Notes: generated by a model from the letters alone, not told the origin. Shown: positions 8,725-20,365, counted from the stretch's first letter. The stretch: 64,000 bases of DNA from Dongia rigui (GCF_034044635.1 NZ_JAXCLX010000003.1:659822-723821); one strand, 5' to 3'. Program-made: numbers and translations.

Positions 8725-10050
8725 TCAGGCGGCGGTAGCCGTGAGATGTTCGTCCGTCGCCCCGTTGATACGGGTTTCGATGATGGTGCCGGGCGGCACG
8801 CCGAAGCTCAAAGCGACGGGTGCGAAATGATCGCTGTGGCCGAAGGCGCGGCCGTCTTCGGATTTTTCCACCAGCACGCGGGCCGGTGCGCCCAGAAGCC
8901 GCGCGAAGTAGGCCTTCTGCCGCGCAAGGCCGCGGGCGCGCAAGACTTGCGCGCGCTCCTTGCGGATGTTCCCCGGCACCTGCGGCATCTTCGCAGCCGG
9001 CGTGCCCTTGCGCGCCGAATAGGGAAAGACGTGCAGGAAGGTGAGGTCGCAGTCGTCGATGAGGTGCAAGCTGTTCTCGAACATCGCTTCCGTCTCGGTC
9101 GGGAAGCCGGCGATGAGATCGGCGCCGAAGACGAGGTCGGGCCGCATCGCCTTCATCTCGCGCACGAAGCGGACGGCGTCATCGCGGCTGTGGCGGCGCT
9201 TCATGCGCTTCAGGATCATGTCATCGCCGGCCTGCAGCGACAGATGCAGATGCGGCATCAGCCGCTCTTCCGAGACGATGATGCGCTTCAGCTCGTCATC
9301 CACCTCGACCACGTCGAGCGACGACAGGCGCAAACGCGGCAGGTCGGGCACCAGATTGAGGATGCGGCGCGTGAGCGCCCCAAGGCTGGGCTTGCCCGGC
9401 AGATCGCCGCCGTAGGATGTGATGTCGACACCGGTCAGCACCACCTCGCGGACACCATTGGCGACAAGCGCGCGAATCTGCTCGACGATGGCACCGACCG
9501 CGACCGAGCGGCTGTTGCCGCGGCCAAAGGGGATGATGCAGAAGGTGCAGCGATGGTCGCAGCCCTGCTGGATCTCGACAAAGGCGCGGGCGCGGGCGGC
9601 GAATCCGGAAATCAGATGCGGCGCCGTCTCCGTCACCGTCATGATATCGGCGACCCGCACCACCGGCTCGCGCGAGAGGGAAAGGGCTGCAAAGCTCTCC
9701 GCCTTCAGCTTCTCCTCATTGCCAAGAACGGCATCGACCTCGGCCATCGCCGCGTAAGTCTCTGGCGAAATCTGCGCGGCACAGCCGGTGACGATGATGC
9801 GCGCCTCCGGGTTGAGGCGCCGCGCCTTGCGGATGGCCTGGCGCGCCTGGCGCTCGGCCTCGGACGTCACCGCACAGGTATTGAAGATGATGGCATCGCC
9901 CAATCCCGCGGCACTGGCGTGATTGCGCATGACCTCGCTCTCGAACGCGTTGAGGCGGCAGCCGAAGGTGACGAGCTGCGGCTCGCCGGGACGGCGCGCC
10001 TCCTCGACCGGGGCCAGAATTTCTTCTTCAGCCCGAATAGTCTCAGCCAT
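8725..10050 (-). CDS. mtaB: tRNA t6A37 methylthiotransferase MtaB
   Basis: This is a 441-residue radical-SAM methylthiotransferase. The N-terminal MTTase domain shows its three cluster cysteines in GCRLNAFESE, FNTCAVTSEA and VTGCAAQ. The radical-SAM cluster motif is CDHRCTFC, and a TRAM-like C-terminal segment follows. MtaB converts t6A at tRNA position 37 to ms2t6A. The gene overlaps the end of dapF by eight bases and is followed by ftsY, an arrangement common in alphaproteobacteria. Confidence 0.95.
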   Translation of the reverse strand: MAETIRAEEEILAPVEEARRPGEPQLVTFGCRLNAFESEVMRNHASAAGLGDAIIFNTCAVTSEAERQARQAIRKARRLNPEARIIVTGCAAQISPETYAAMAEVDAVLGNEEKLKAESFAALSLSREPVVRVADIMTVTETAPHLISGFAARARAFVEIQQGCDHRCTFCIIPFGRGNSRSVAVGAIVEQIRALVANGVREVVLTGVDITSYGGDLPGKPSLGALTRRILNLVPDLPRLRLSSLDVVEVDDELKRIIVSEERLMPHLHLSLQAGDDMILKRMKRRHSRDDAVRFVREMKAMRPDLVFGADLIAGFPTETEAMFENSLHLIDDCDLTFLHVFPYSARKGTPAAKMPQVPGNIRKERAQVLRARGLARQKAYFARLLGAPARVLVEKSEDGRAFGHSDHFAPVALSFGVPPGTIIETRINGATDEHLTATAA

Positions 10051-10888
10051 GACCGTTCACGAGCGCATCGAGATCGATCTGGCCTTCATAGGACAGCGTC
10101 CACGGTCCCGTCATGCGGACATGGCCGTTTTCCAGCCATTCGATGGTGAGCGTGCCGCCATCGACGATGACCTCGCCCTTCCTTGACGTGAGGCCGCGCC
10201 GCGCCGCCGCGACCAGGGTTCCGCAGGCACCGGATCCGCAGGCCAGCGTGATGCCGGCGCCGCGCTCCCAGACCCGCATGCGGATGCGGTCCGGGCCGAT
10301 GATCTGCGCGAATTCGATATTGGCCCGATTGGGAAAGAACGAATGGTTTTCAAGCTGCGGGCCGATCAGCGGCAAATCGATGGCATTAACGTCATCGACG
10401 AAGAAGACAGCATGGCTCGACCCCACATTGACACCGACGGGATCGGAAACAGGCCCCAGCGCCACCGGCATGTGCAGCGTGTCGCAAGCGGCAGCCACCG
10501 GAATGTCCTGCCAGTCGAGATGGGCCGGCCCCATATCGACCGCGATATGGCCGTTGCCGATCGCCTCGGCCGCAAGCAGACCGGAGACGGTCTCGATCAC
10601 GACGTTGCCGTGGCCCTTTTCGCCCATGATGCGCGCGGCGATGCAGCGCGTGGCGTTGCCGCAGGCGCGCGCCTCGGAGCCGTCGGCATTGTGGAGTCGC
10701 ATGAAGACGTCGGCCCCGGCTGAAACCGGGTTTTCCAGCGTCACCATCTGGTCGAAGCCGACACCCATATGCCGGTCCGCCAGGCGCTGGCGCTGCTTCA
10801 CCGTCAGGTCCAGTTTCTGCTTGCGCGCGTCCAGCACGACAAAGTCGTTGCCAAGGCCATGCATCTTCAAAAACGGGACAATAGTCAT
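10043..10888 (-). CDS. dapF: Diaminopimelate epimerase
   Basis: This is a 281-residue enzyme with the two catalytic cysteines in RACGNATRC and LACGSGACG, and the N-terminal MHGLGNDFVVLD signature. It interconverts LL- and meso-diaminopimelate for lysine and peptidoglycan synthesis. It leads the minus-strand operon dapF-mtaB-ftsY, divergent from rpsT. The intergenic region of about 250 bp should hold both promoters. Confidence 0.97.
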   Translation of the reverse strand: MTIVPFLKMHGLGNDFVVLDARKQKLDLTVKQRQRLADRHMGVGFDQMVTLENPVSAGADVFMRLHNADGSEARACGNATRCIAARIMGEKGHGNVVIETVSGLLAAEAIGNGHIAVDMGPAHLDWQDIPVAAACDTLHMPVALGPVSDPVGVNVGSSHAVFFVDDVNAIDLPLIGPQLENHSFFPNRANIEFAQIIGPDRIRMRVWERGAGITLACGSGACGTLVAAARRGLTSRKGEVIVDGGTLTIEWLENGHVRMTGPWTLSYEGQIDLDALVNGHG

Positions 10889-11064
10889 GAAACGGCGCCA
10901 ATCGGGCTGAAACTGCGTCGGATGAGGGTGGTTATGCCGCTCTCTGCCCCATCAAGTCCAATGATTTCAGGGGCATCGGGCCCTGCGCTGGCTGCAGGGC
11001 GGCATTTGCCAAACGCCATCAACACACTGATATTCATCAGGAAAATATCGCCCAATTGCAGCGG

Positions 11065-11093
11065 TTGACGCCTGCCCTGCCCCTCTGTATAAC
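11065..11093 (+). promoter_or_regulatory. Sigma70-type promoter of rpsT
   Basis: TTGACG (11065-11070) and TATAAC (11088-11093) are separated by 17 bases, a near-consensus housekeeping promoter 47 bases upstream of the rpsT ATG. Confidence 0.75.
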
Positions 11094-11139
11094 CCGCCGC
11101 CAATAGAAATTCCGACGTTTCACAGCAGGTATTGCTCCC

Positions 11140-11403
11140 ATGGCTCATCATAAGTCCGCGGAAAAGCGCATTCGCCAGACCGTAGTTCGCACCGCGCGCA
11201 ACCGCGCCAACAACAGCCGTTTGAAGACGGCCGTCAAAAAGGCCGAAGAGGCGATCGCTGGTGGCAACAAGGCCGCCGCCGAAGCCGCCCTGAAGGCCGC
11301 CCAGCCGGAACTCGCCCGTGGCGTCGTTCATGGCGTGCTGCACAAGAATACCGCAGCGCGCAAAATGTCGCGCCTGACCAAGGCCGTCCGCGCCCTCGCC
11401 TGA
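11140..11403 (+). CDS. rpsT: 30S ribosomal protein S20
   Basis: This is an 87-residue basic protein with the S20 signature [13 protein letters not shown] at the N-terminus and [16 protein letters not shown] at the C-terminus. It binds 16S rRNA in the small subunit. The gene stands alone between a strong promoter and a strong terminator. Its position upstream of dnaA is a conserved alphaproteobacterial arrangement. Confidence 0.98.
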   Translation: MAHHKSAEKRIRQTVVRTARNRANNSRLKTAVKKAEEAIAGGNKAAAEAALKAAQPELARGVVHGVLHKNTAARKMSRLTKAVRALA

Positions 11404-11457
11404 GACACAAGGCAAAGCTTCAGCCGCCACCCGCAAGGGCTTGGTAGTGCTCACAAC

Positions 11458-11491
11458 AACCGCGGCCTTCCTCTCGAAGGCCGCGGTTTCG
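11458..11491 (+). terminator. Rho-independent terminator of rpsT
   Basis: AACCGCGGCCTTC and GAAGGCCGCGGTT form a 13-bp perfect stem with a CTCTC loop, followed by TTTCGTTT. It closes the rpsT transcript and isolates the downstream dnaA control region. Confidence 0.9.
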
Positions 11492-12088
11492 TTTGTGGGT
11501 TCTGGCGGTCTACGCCACCATCCGTTGTAGGCCGCACCCCGCCACCGGCGGCTGAATCTGTGTTGATTCGGCCACAGGTGCCTCCCCTTGAGTCGATTCC
11601 AATCCGTTCTCGATTCGGACTTGTTGCAAGGGTTAAAGCGCGCGCGTAGAGTCCCCTTCGGTCGCGGACAGGGCGTTGACCGAAGCTCCGAAAAGGGGCT
11701 TGATCACGGGAAAATTAGTCATAAAAAACAAAGACCTATGATGCGTGACGATACGTTCCATCATTGCGCCATCCATGGTTTCCGCAGCTTGCGCGCGGAG
11801 CCTGTGGATAACAGCCGGAAGTCTGGGATTATGACCCTTTCCGGCCCGCTTTCAGCGTCCGTTTTTCCCCGCCGAAGCCTGTGGCAGCCAAGTCACGGTT
11901 ACATTGCGCGCCTCCACGGCATTCTCGCGCATTGGTTGCAGCCTTACGCACCAAACCCCAACGGTTTCGGCGTGCGGGCTTAAGTTATCTATCAAGACCG
12001 CCGCCGCTCCGGAAGCCACGCCCTGCGCCAGGGCGCGTGAGTCTCCGTGCTGGTGGTGGGGATGTTTTTTTCTGCGGGGTATGACGGT
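11492..12088. other. Non-coding dnaA upstream region; candidate origin or dnaA control region
   Basis: No convincing gene lies in these roughly 600 bases. Six GANTC sites occur within 11554-11653 (11554, 11565, 11590, 11595, 11612, 11649). A stretch richer in A/T follows at 11707-11760, then a perfect DnaA box (TGTGGATAA, 11803-11811). Together with the downstream rhodanese-dnaA-dnaN-recF-gyrB block, this fits either the chromosomal origin or the regulatory region of dnaA. Only one perfect DnaA box was found, which weakens the origin reading. Confidence 0.5.
11803..11811 (-). promoter_or_regulatory. Consensus DnaA box
   Basis: TGTGGATAA on the plus strand is the complement of the consensus TTATCCACA. 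It is the only perfect match I found between rpsT and dnaA. Confidence 0.7.
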
Positions 12089-12517
12089 ATGAGCCAATCT
12101 GGAAACTATGCAGGCGACGTGACGCCCCAAGCCGCCTGGGATGCGCTCCAGACCGATCCGAAAGCCCGCCTGGTGGACGTCCGCACCCAGCCCGAATGGA
12201 GCTTCGTGGGCGTGCCCAATCTCAGTTCCGTCGCCAAGAAGGTCGTCCTCGCCTCCTGGCAGGTCTATCCCGCCATGGCGGTCGACCCCGACTTTGCCGC
12301 CAAGGTGAAGGCGCAATTGGGCGATGCCGGCGGCCCGGTCTATTTCCTGTGCCGTTCCGGGGCGCGCTCGCGCGCTGCGGCCATCGCCATGACCGAAGCG
12401 GGGCTTTGCCCCTGCTTCAACGTGGCCGGCGGCTTCGAAGGCGACAAGGACGGCGACAACCATCGTGGGCGCATGAATGGCTGGAAGGCTTCCGGCCTTC
12501 CCTGGATGCAGGATTGA
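12089..12517 (+). CDS. Rhodanese-like domain protein
   Basis: This is a 142-residue single rhodanese domain. It has ARLVDVRTQPEWSFVG near the N-terminus and the active-site loop CRSGARSR, whose Cys would carry persulfide sulfur. NVAGGFEGDKD and WKASGLPW follow, typical of the small sulfurtransferase group. The chosen start is MSQSGNY; an upstream in-frame ATG at 12047 would add a hydrophobic stretch and is less likely. It ends only eight bases before the first dnaA start, so the two may be co-transcribed, an unusual partner for dnaA. Confidence 0.85.
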   Translation: MSQSGNYAGDVTPQAAWDALQTDPKARLVDVRTQPEWSFVGVPNLSSVAKKVVLASWQVYPAMAVDPDFAAKVKAQLGDAGGPVYFLCRSGARSRAAAIAMTEAGLCPCFNVAGGFEGDKDGDNHRGRMNGWKASGLPWMQD

Positions 12518-12525
12518 CGCGCCTG

Positions 12526-14007
12526 ATGAGCCGTAACGACGACATGAATGCGAATATGAGTGCTCTTGGGGGTAAAGCCATGATTGAAGCCGGCAGCGAT
12601 TCGCTCCTCAACGCGCAATGGGCCCGAGTCCGCGGCCGCCTGCGTGCCGAGTTCGGCGAAGCCACGTTTCGCTCCTGGCTGAAGCCCCTAACGCTGGCCG
12701 GCCGCCGCGGACAGGATTTGCGCGTCGCCGTGCCCTCACGCTTCATGCGCGACTGGGTGGCGACGCATTACGCCGACCGCATCATGGCGCTGTGGACCTC
12801 CGAATGCCCGGAGATCCGCTCGGTCGAGGTGATCGTCGATGCGCGCGACGCCGCAGCAAGCGATGATTCGGCCCTCGACGATGCCATGATGGAAACACCG
12901 GTTGCCGGCGACCATGCCGCGCCCGCCGATGCGCTGCCGCAAATTGCCGGCGCCGCCATCAACGAGGCTGATGGCCTGGCCGAAGTCAGCGCCACGCTCG
13001 ACCCACGCCTCACCTTCGACAATTTCGTCGTCGGCAAGTCGAACGAACTGGCCCATGCCGCTGCCTTGCGCGTCGCCGAAAGCGATGTTGTGCCCTTCAA
13101 TCCGCTGTTTCTCTATGGTGGCGTCGGCCTCGGCAAGACGCATCTCATGCATGCGATCGCGCATCACATCAAGAAGAAGCAGCCGCAAAAGCGGGTGATC
13201 TACCTCTCGGCCGAGAAGTTCATGTACCAGTTCATCCGCGCTTTGCGGAACAAGAACACCATGGCCTTCAAGGAGCTGTTCCGCTCGGTCGATGTGCTCA
13301 TGGTCGACGACGTGCAGTTCATCATCGGCAAGGAATCGACCCAGGAAGAATTCTTCCACACCTTCAACGCGCTCTTTGACCAGAACAAGCAGGTGGTGCT
13401 CTCGGCCGACAAGTCGCCCTCCGACCTGCAGGGGCTCGAGGAGCGCATGCGCACCCGCTTTGGCTGGGGGCTCGTCGCCGACATCCACCCCACCACCTAC
13501 GAACTGCGCCTCGGCATCCTGCAGGCGAAGGCTGAAGCTGCGCCGATCGACATTCCGGGCAAGGTCCTGGAATTCCTCGCCCACCGCATCTCCTCCAACG
13601 TGCGCGAGCTCGAAGGGGCACTCACCCGCATCATTGCCCATGCGACACTGGTGGGGCGCCCCGTCTCGGTCGAATCCGCGCAGGAACTCCTGAAGGACCT
13701 GCTGCGCGCCAATGATCGGTCTGTGACCATTGAGGAAATCCAACGCCGCGTCGCCGAGCATTACAACATCAAGCTTGCCGATATGAGCTCGCCGCGCCGC
13801 GCCCGCCAGGTTTCAAGGCCCCGCCAGATCGCCATGTATCTCGCCAAGCAGCTGACCACCAAATCGCTGCCCGATATCGGCCGCTCCTTCGGCGGGCGTG
13901 ACCACACGACAGTCATGCATGCCGTCAAAAAGGTCGAGGAATTGGCCTCTGGCGACATCTCCTTTGCCGAGGATATCGACCTCCTGAAGCGCATGCTGGA
14001 AGGCTGA
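12526..14007 (+). CDS. dnaA: Chromosomal replication initiator DnaA
   Basis: This protein of about 493 residues has an N-terminal domain I ([24 protein letters not shown]) and a variable acidic linker. The AAA+ domain carries Walker [15 protein letters not shown] (about residue 199) and Walker [10 protein letters not shown] (about 258). The C-terminal DnaA-box-binding domain includes [16 protein letters not shown]. DnaA opens oriC in its ATP form. The start is uncertain: ATGs at 12526, 12544, 12556 and 12580 are all in frame, and the last has a G-rich upstream sequence that could serve as a ribosome binding site. Confidence 0.97.
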   Translation: MSRNDDMNANMSALGGKAMIEAGSDSLLNAQWARVRGRLRAEFGEATFRSWLKPLTLAGRRGQDLRVAVPSRFMRDWVATHYADRIMALWTSECPEIRSVEVIVDARDAAASDDSALDDAMMETPVAGDHAAPADALPQIAGAAINEADGLAEVSATLDPRLTFDNFVVGKSNELAHAAALRVAESDVVPFNPLFLYGGVGLGKTHLMHAIAHHIKKKQPQKRVIYLSAEKFMYQFIRALRNKNTMAFKELFRSVDVLMVDDVQFIIGKESTQEEFFHTFNALFDQNKQVVLSADKSPSDLQGLEERMRTRFGWGLVADIHPTTYELRLGILQAKAEAAPIDIPGKVLEFLAHRISSNVRELEGALTRIIAHATLVGRPVSVESAQELLKDLLRANDRSVTIEEIQRRVAEHYNIKLADMSSPRRARQVSRPRQIAMYLAKQLTTKSLPDIGRSFGGRDHTTVMHAVKKVEELASGDISFAEDIDLLKRMLEG

Positions 14008-14090
14008 ATTTCGCCAAGTATTCTGCGGGGTTGCGGCCTCCTGCCGGTGGTTGGGAATCGGCACAAAACCCTGTTGCGCCGGGACTAACC

Positions 14091-14099
14091 TGCTATAAT
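14091..14099 (+). promoter_or_regulatory. Extended -10 promoter upstream of dnaN
   Basis: TGC followed directly by TATAAT forms an extended -10 element about 180 bases before the dnaN ATG. A possible TTGCGC lies upstream at too short a spacing (14), which fits an extended -10 promoter with a weak -35. It suggests that dnaN can be transcribed apart from dnaA. Confidence 0.5.
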
Positions 14100-14281
14100 C
14101 CGCCACTTGCTGGGATTTAGGGGCCGATTCGGCCGTTTCCGCGCCTGTTTTTGACCAGGTGCGGGGGACCTTCAGGCAAGGTTGGAAAAGATCGGACCGA
14201 CAGCGTCGGGCCGCCATCCCGCGACAGGTCGTCCGGGACGGGCGGAGCCGCCTTCGGCCAGAAACAGGGTTGAGTTAGGCC

Positions 14282-15400
14282 ATGAAACTGACCATCGAGC
14301 GCGCCCTCCTCCTGAAGGCCCTGGGCCATGTGCAGAGCGTCGTCGAACGCCGCAACACCATTCCCATCCTCTCCAACGTGCTCATTGAGGCCAAGGACGG
14401 GCAGCTGGGGCTGACCGCCACCGACATGGACCTCGCCGTGGTCGAGAAGGTGCCCTCCGACATCGCCATCCCCGGCGCCGTCACGGTCTCCGCCCACACG
14501 CTCTACGACATCGTCCGTAAGCTGCCCGAAGGCGCCCAGGTGCAGTTCGAACTTGCCGCCGACGGCAGCCAGGTCACCGTGAAGGCCGGGCGCTCGCGCT
14601 TTGCCCTGGCGACGCTGCCCAAGGAAGACTTCCCGGCCATCCATGCCGGTGACCTCGCCCATAAATTTCCCCTCTCGGCCGCCGATTTGAAGGGTCTCAT
14701 CGACCGCACCAAATTCGCGATCTCGACCGAAGAGACCCGCTACTACCTCAATGGCATCTATGTGCATGCCTATGCCGCCGGCAAGCAGACCAGCCTGCGC
14801 GCCGTCGCCACCGACGGCCACCGCCTGGCGCGGGTCGAGATGCCGCTGCCCGAAGGGGCCGAGGGCATTCCCGGCGTCATCGTGCCCCGGAAGATGGTCA
14901 ATGAGGTGCGCAAGCTGATCGAGGATTTCGACGGCGCCGTCGACGTCTCCCTCTCCGACAGCCGCATCCGCTTCGCCTTTGCCGATGTCGTCCTGACCTC
15001 GAAGCTGATCGATGGCTCCTTCCCCGATTATCAGCGCGTCATCCCCACTGCCAATGACAAGGTGCTCGAGGTCGACCGCAAGGAGTTCCGCGACGCCGTC
15101 GACCGCGTCTCCACCATCTCCTCCGAAAAATCACGTGCCGTGAAGCTCAGCCTCAAGCCCGGCATGCTAACCTTGTCGGCCACCAGCGCCGAGAACGGCA
15201 GCGCCTCGGAAGAGATCGAGGTGAAGTATGACGGCCAGGCGATGGAGATCGGCTTCAACTCGAAATACCTCCTCGATGTCGCCGACGAGATCGAGGGTGA
15301 GGGACTGGAACTGAAGCTCGCGGATTCGGTTGCCCCGACTCTGCTGCGTGACATGGCCGATGCTCAGGCACTCTACGTGCTGATGCCCATGCGTGTTTGA
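14282..15400 (+). CDS. dnaN: DNA polymerase III subunit beta (sliding clamp)
   Basis: This is a 372-residue clamp with three similar domains. Landmarks are VVERRNTIPILSNVL (domain I), TRYYLNGIYVH and TDGHRLA (domain II), and IDGSFPDYQRVIP and the C-terminal ALYVLMPMRV (domain III), which ends in the standard M-P-M-R-V motif. It holds polymerase III on DNA. The stop codon lies inside a 16-bp tandem repeat. Confidence 0.98.
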   Translation: MKLTIERALLLKALGHVQSVVERRNTIPILSNVLIEAKDGQLGLTATDMDLAVVEKVPSDIAIPGAVTVSAHTLYDIVRKLPEGAQVQFELAADGSQVTVKAGRSRFALATLPKEDFPAIHAGDLAHKFPLSAADLKGLIDRTKFAISTEETRYYLNGIYVHAYAAGKQTSLRAVATDGHRLARVEMPLPEGAEGIPGVIVPRKMVNEVRKLIEDFDGAVDVSLSDSRIRFAFADVVLTSKLIDGSFPDYQRVIPTANDKVLEVDRKEFRDAVDRVSTISSEKSRAVKLSLKPGMLTLSATSAENGSASEEIEVKYDGQAMEIGFNSKYLLDVADEIEGEGLELKLADSVAPTLLRDMADAQALYVLMPMRV

Positions 15401-15438
15401 GATGGGGCGTGTTTGAGATGGGGCGTGTTTGAGATGGG
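15391..15438 (+). repeat. Three tandem 16-bp repeats spanning the dnaN stop codon
   Basis: The unit GCGTGTTTGAGATGGG occurs three times without interruption. The dnaN stop (TGA, 15398-15400) lies in the first copy. The unit length is not a multiple of three, so each copy shifts frame. Copy-number change would alter the dnaN-recF spacing but not the clamp itself. Confidence 0.9.
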
Positions 15439-15452
15439 GGGCGCGTGAGGCA

Positions 15453-16742
15453 ATGGCGGACGCCCTGCGCGGAACCGACCAGACCTCCCCGACGCCACGC
15501 AATGTGACGCAAGTGGCGAACGGCTTTTCGTATCTCTCGCTCACCTCCTTCCGTAATTACCGCGAGGTGAGCTTCGAAACCGGTCTCGATCGGGGCCTGG
15601 GTGCCGTCGTGCTGACCGGGCGCAACGGCGCCGGCAAGACCAATCTCCTCGAGGCGATCTCTTATCTCGCCCCCGGCTCCGGCCTGCGCCAGGCAAGCAT
15701 CGCCGAGGTCGAGTTCCGCCAGAACGGAAACCACGCTGCCGCCAGCGCGCATCCGGAAGAATTCAGCCGCCAGGGCGGCATCGCCTGGGCGGTGCATGGC
15801 CGTTATCAAGCCCAAGGCGGCGAGCATGCGCTGGGCACGGGTCGCGATCCCCTGGCCTTCGCCCAGAGCGGCCGCGAGCGGCGCGTCTCGCGCCTCAATG
15901 GCGCCGCCATGCGCTCGCAGGCAAGCTTTGCCGAGATCCTGACCGTGCTGTGGCTGACGCCGCAGATGGACCGCCTGTTTTCGGAAGGCACATCCTCCCG
16001 CCGCCGTTTCCTCGACCGCCTGGTCTATGGCCTCGATCCCGCCCATGCTGCCCGCGTCGCTTCATACGAACAGGCGATGCGCGAACGGGCCCGGATCCTG
16101 CGCGGTGAAGCGCCAATGGCGTCTGGCACCGACATGAATGCCTGGCTCTCCGGCCTTGAGAGCGAAATGGCGGCGCAGGCCGTGGCGATCGCTGCCGCCC
16201 GCCTCGATGCCGCGGCCAGTCTCAACGCCGCCATGGCGGAGGGCATCGGCCCCTTCCCGCAGGCGGAACTGACTGTCGCCGGTTCGGTCGAAGAATCCTT
16301 GGGCACCCACTCCGCTTTGCAGGCGGAGGATTTGCTGCGCGATCGGCTCGCTGCCGCCCGTGGATCAGATGCCGACAGCGGCATAACGACGTGGGGCACG
16401 CATCGATCGGACCTTGTCGTAACCCTCTTCGGTCGCCATCTAGGAGGAGCACCCTTGCGCGCCGCCGATTGTTCGACCGGCGAGCAGAAGGCGCTTCTCA
16501 TCGCCATCATCCTCGCCGAAGCGCGGCTCTCCACACGGCGGCGCGGCGAGCCGCCGGTCATCCTCCTCGACGAGGTGGCGGCCCATCTCGACAAGTCCCG
16601 GCGCGAGGCGCTCTTTGCCGAACTCCAGGCCCTCTCCGCCCAATGTTGGCTGACCGGCACCGAGCGCGACATCTTCCAGCCGCTTTCCGGCTGGGCCCAA
16701 TTCATCACGGCCGGTGACGGCCGCCTGCAAAGCGACGCGTAA
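15453..16742 (+). CDS. recF: DNA replication and repair protein RecF
   Basis: This 429-residue SMC-like ATPase has Walker A in VVLTGRNGAGKTNLLEAI, the signature region DCSTGEQKALLIAIILAEA, and Walker B/D-loop ILLDEVAAHLD. The SLTSFRNYREVSFE N-terminus is typical. RecF loads RecA at ssDNA gaps with RecO and RecR. I chose the ATG of MADALRG; an in-frame TTG 24 bases upstream would start inside the 16-bp repeat array. Confidence 0.96.
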   Translation: MADALRGTDQTSPTPRNVTQVANGFSYLSLTSFRNYREVSFETGLDRGLGAVVLTGRNGAGKTNLLEAISYLAPGSGLRQASIAEVEFRQNGNHAAASAHPEEFSRQGGIAWAVHGRYQAQGGEHALGTGRDPLAFAQSGRERRVSRLNGAAMRSQASFAEILTVLWLTPQMDRLFSEGTSSRRRFLDRLVYGLDPAHAARVASYEQAMRERARILRGEAPMASGTDMNAWLSGLESEMAAQAVAIAAARLDAAASLNAAMAEGIGPFPQAELTVAGSVEESLGTHSALQAEDLLRDRLAAARGSDADSGITTWGTHRSDLVVTLFGRHLGGAPLRAADCSTGEQKALLIAIILAEARLSTRRRGEPPVILLDEVAAHLDKSRREALFAELQALSAQCWLTGTERDIFQPLSGWAQFITAGDGRLQSDA

Positions 16743-16783
16743 GACGGCGCTTTGCCAACCCCGTAATTTTCAGTGACGAGTAA

Positions 16784-19216
<2,433 letters not shown>

Positions 19217-19282
19217 GAGCCCGGAGGGGTGTACAGTCTATACTCCTCCGATCTTGCCATCGCCGAATATTTCGAGATTGCG

Positions 19283-20197
19283 CTACTCAACTGCGAGTTC
19301 GCTGTCGGCTTTGGCGTCTTCCGCCACGTCATACCCGGCTTTCCGCATGCGATTCAAGAATGGCCTTGCCTGACGTCCGATGCTCAGTTCGACCCCGTCT
19401 TCTTCTACCAAGTAGAAGCGGCCGGACCCTATAAGCCAAAGATACTTGTCAAACCCGTACAAGCTGATTTTGAAAGACGCCAGAAGCGGCTCCAATTTCA
19501 TCAGGTCACGGAGTAACATGTAGTCGCTGTTGGCTGAACTTATCCGCAAGCGATGAGCAAGACGCTTTATATGAATATCAGGCTTTGGAAATTGCTCGTA
19601 GCCAAGCTCTTTGAGAAAGTCGCACGCAAGAGCAAGCCCAAAGCCGTCAATCTCTTCTGCAAGGACGAGGGGCAGCGCGGCGGCAGTATCGGGTGTCTTT
19701 GTGAAGGTCTCAATCCAACATATGAACTCTTGGGCCGTTCTAAAGCGAGAAATGAACTGCGATGCAGACATTACGCTCTTGCAGAACTGTGGCCATCTTG
19801 ATCTTGGGTCATCTCGCTTTGCACCACCAACTTCGTCAGCCTTGCGAATATAGTCGAACAACTCATCGGAATTGCTCCAGGTAGATAGAATTTTTTCGGG
19901 CTCGAAATCCAAGAGCAGCTTGCGCAAGCCTTCCCATTTTCCTCGGACGGACCCTTGTATGACCCGGTTGGCGTCTTGTCGGTTTTGAGCGGAGAATAAA
20001 ATTCCAGAAAGAAGCTCACTTATCTCATTTCGACTGTCCTTTTTCTCCGGCGTCATATGAAGACGAATTATCTCATCCGGACTCATTCGCGTGCGCCATC
20101 CGCCAGACGCGAGCTCGGCCGCGACACAAGCCGCCAGATGCTCATGTGCCTTTGCAACGATCATTCCAATCTGATCTTTGGTAATAGCTAGTTTCAT
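19283..20197 (-). CDS. HhH-GPD superfamily protein, DNA glycosylase-like
   Basis: This is a 304-residue protein of lower GC than its neighbours. Residues 183-200 (IDGFGLALACDFLKELGY) read as a helix-hairpin-helix. They are followed by PKPDIHIKRLAHRL, which matches the position and pattern of the VDTHVxR segment of HhH-GPD glycosylases and puts Asp207 in the catalytic place. The position of the catalytic Lys of bifunctional enzymes such as EndoIII is not Lys, and no iron-sulfur cysteine cluster is visible. A monofunctional or inactive relative is therefore likely. The start at MKLAITK has a strong GGAGGG ribosome binding site. The gene was probably acquired. Confidence 0.6.
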   Translation of the reverse strand: MKLAITKDQIGMIVAKAHEHLAACVAAELASGGWRTRMSPDEIIRLHMTPEKKDSRNEISELLSGILFSAQNRQDANRVIQGSVRGKWEGLRKLLLDFEPEKILSTWSNSDELFDYIRKADEVGGAKRDDPRSRWPQFCKSVMSASQFISRFRTAQEFICWIETFTKTPDTAAALPLVLAEEIDGFGLALACDFLKELGYEQFPKPDIHIKRLAHRLRISSANSDYMLLRDLMKLEPLLASFKISLYGFDKYLWLIGSGRFYLVEEDGVELSIGRQARPFLNRMRKAGYDVAEDAKADSELAVE

Positions 20198-20365
20198 ACC
20201 CCCCTCCCTCCAAGAATCTCGACTGATTGCTTTCGCCTTCGTCAGCGGCTTTGCTTCGACGATTACTATTGCACGAATGATTTTTTTATAAAATACTTTA
20301 GCGTGCAATGTGAGAGACGACGATTTTCTCTAATATTGATATGCAAAGCTCACGTGAGATCGACT

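Noticed and set aside
8746..10149. Long plus-strand open frame opposite mtaB
   Set aside because: It is an Arg/His-rich shadow of mtaB, which has clear radical-SAM motifs on the minus strand.
14151..14166. TTGACCA with partial RutR-box similarity in the dnaN leader
   Set aside because: Only the left half matches (9 of 14), the right half is absent, and dnaN has no link to pyrimidine breakdown. It shows the level of match expected by chance.
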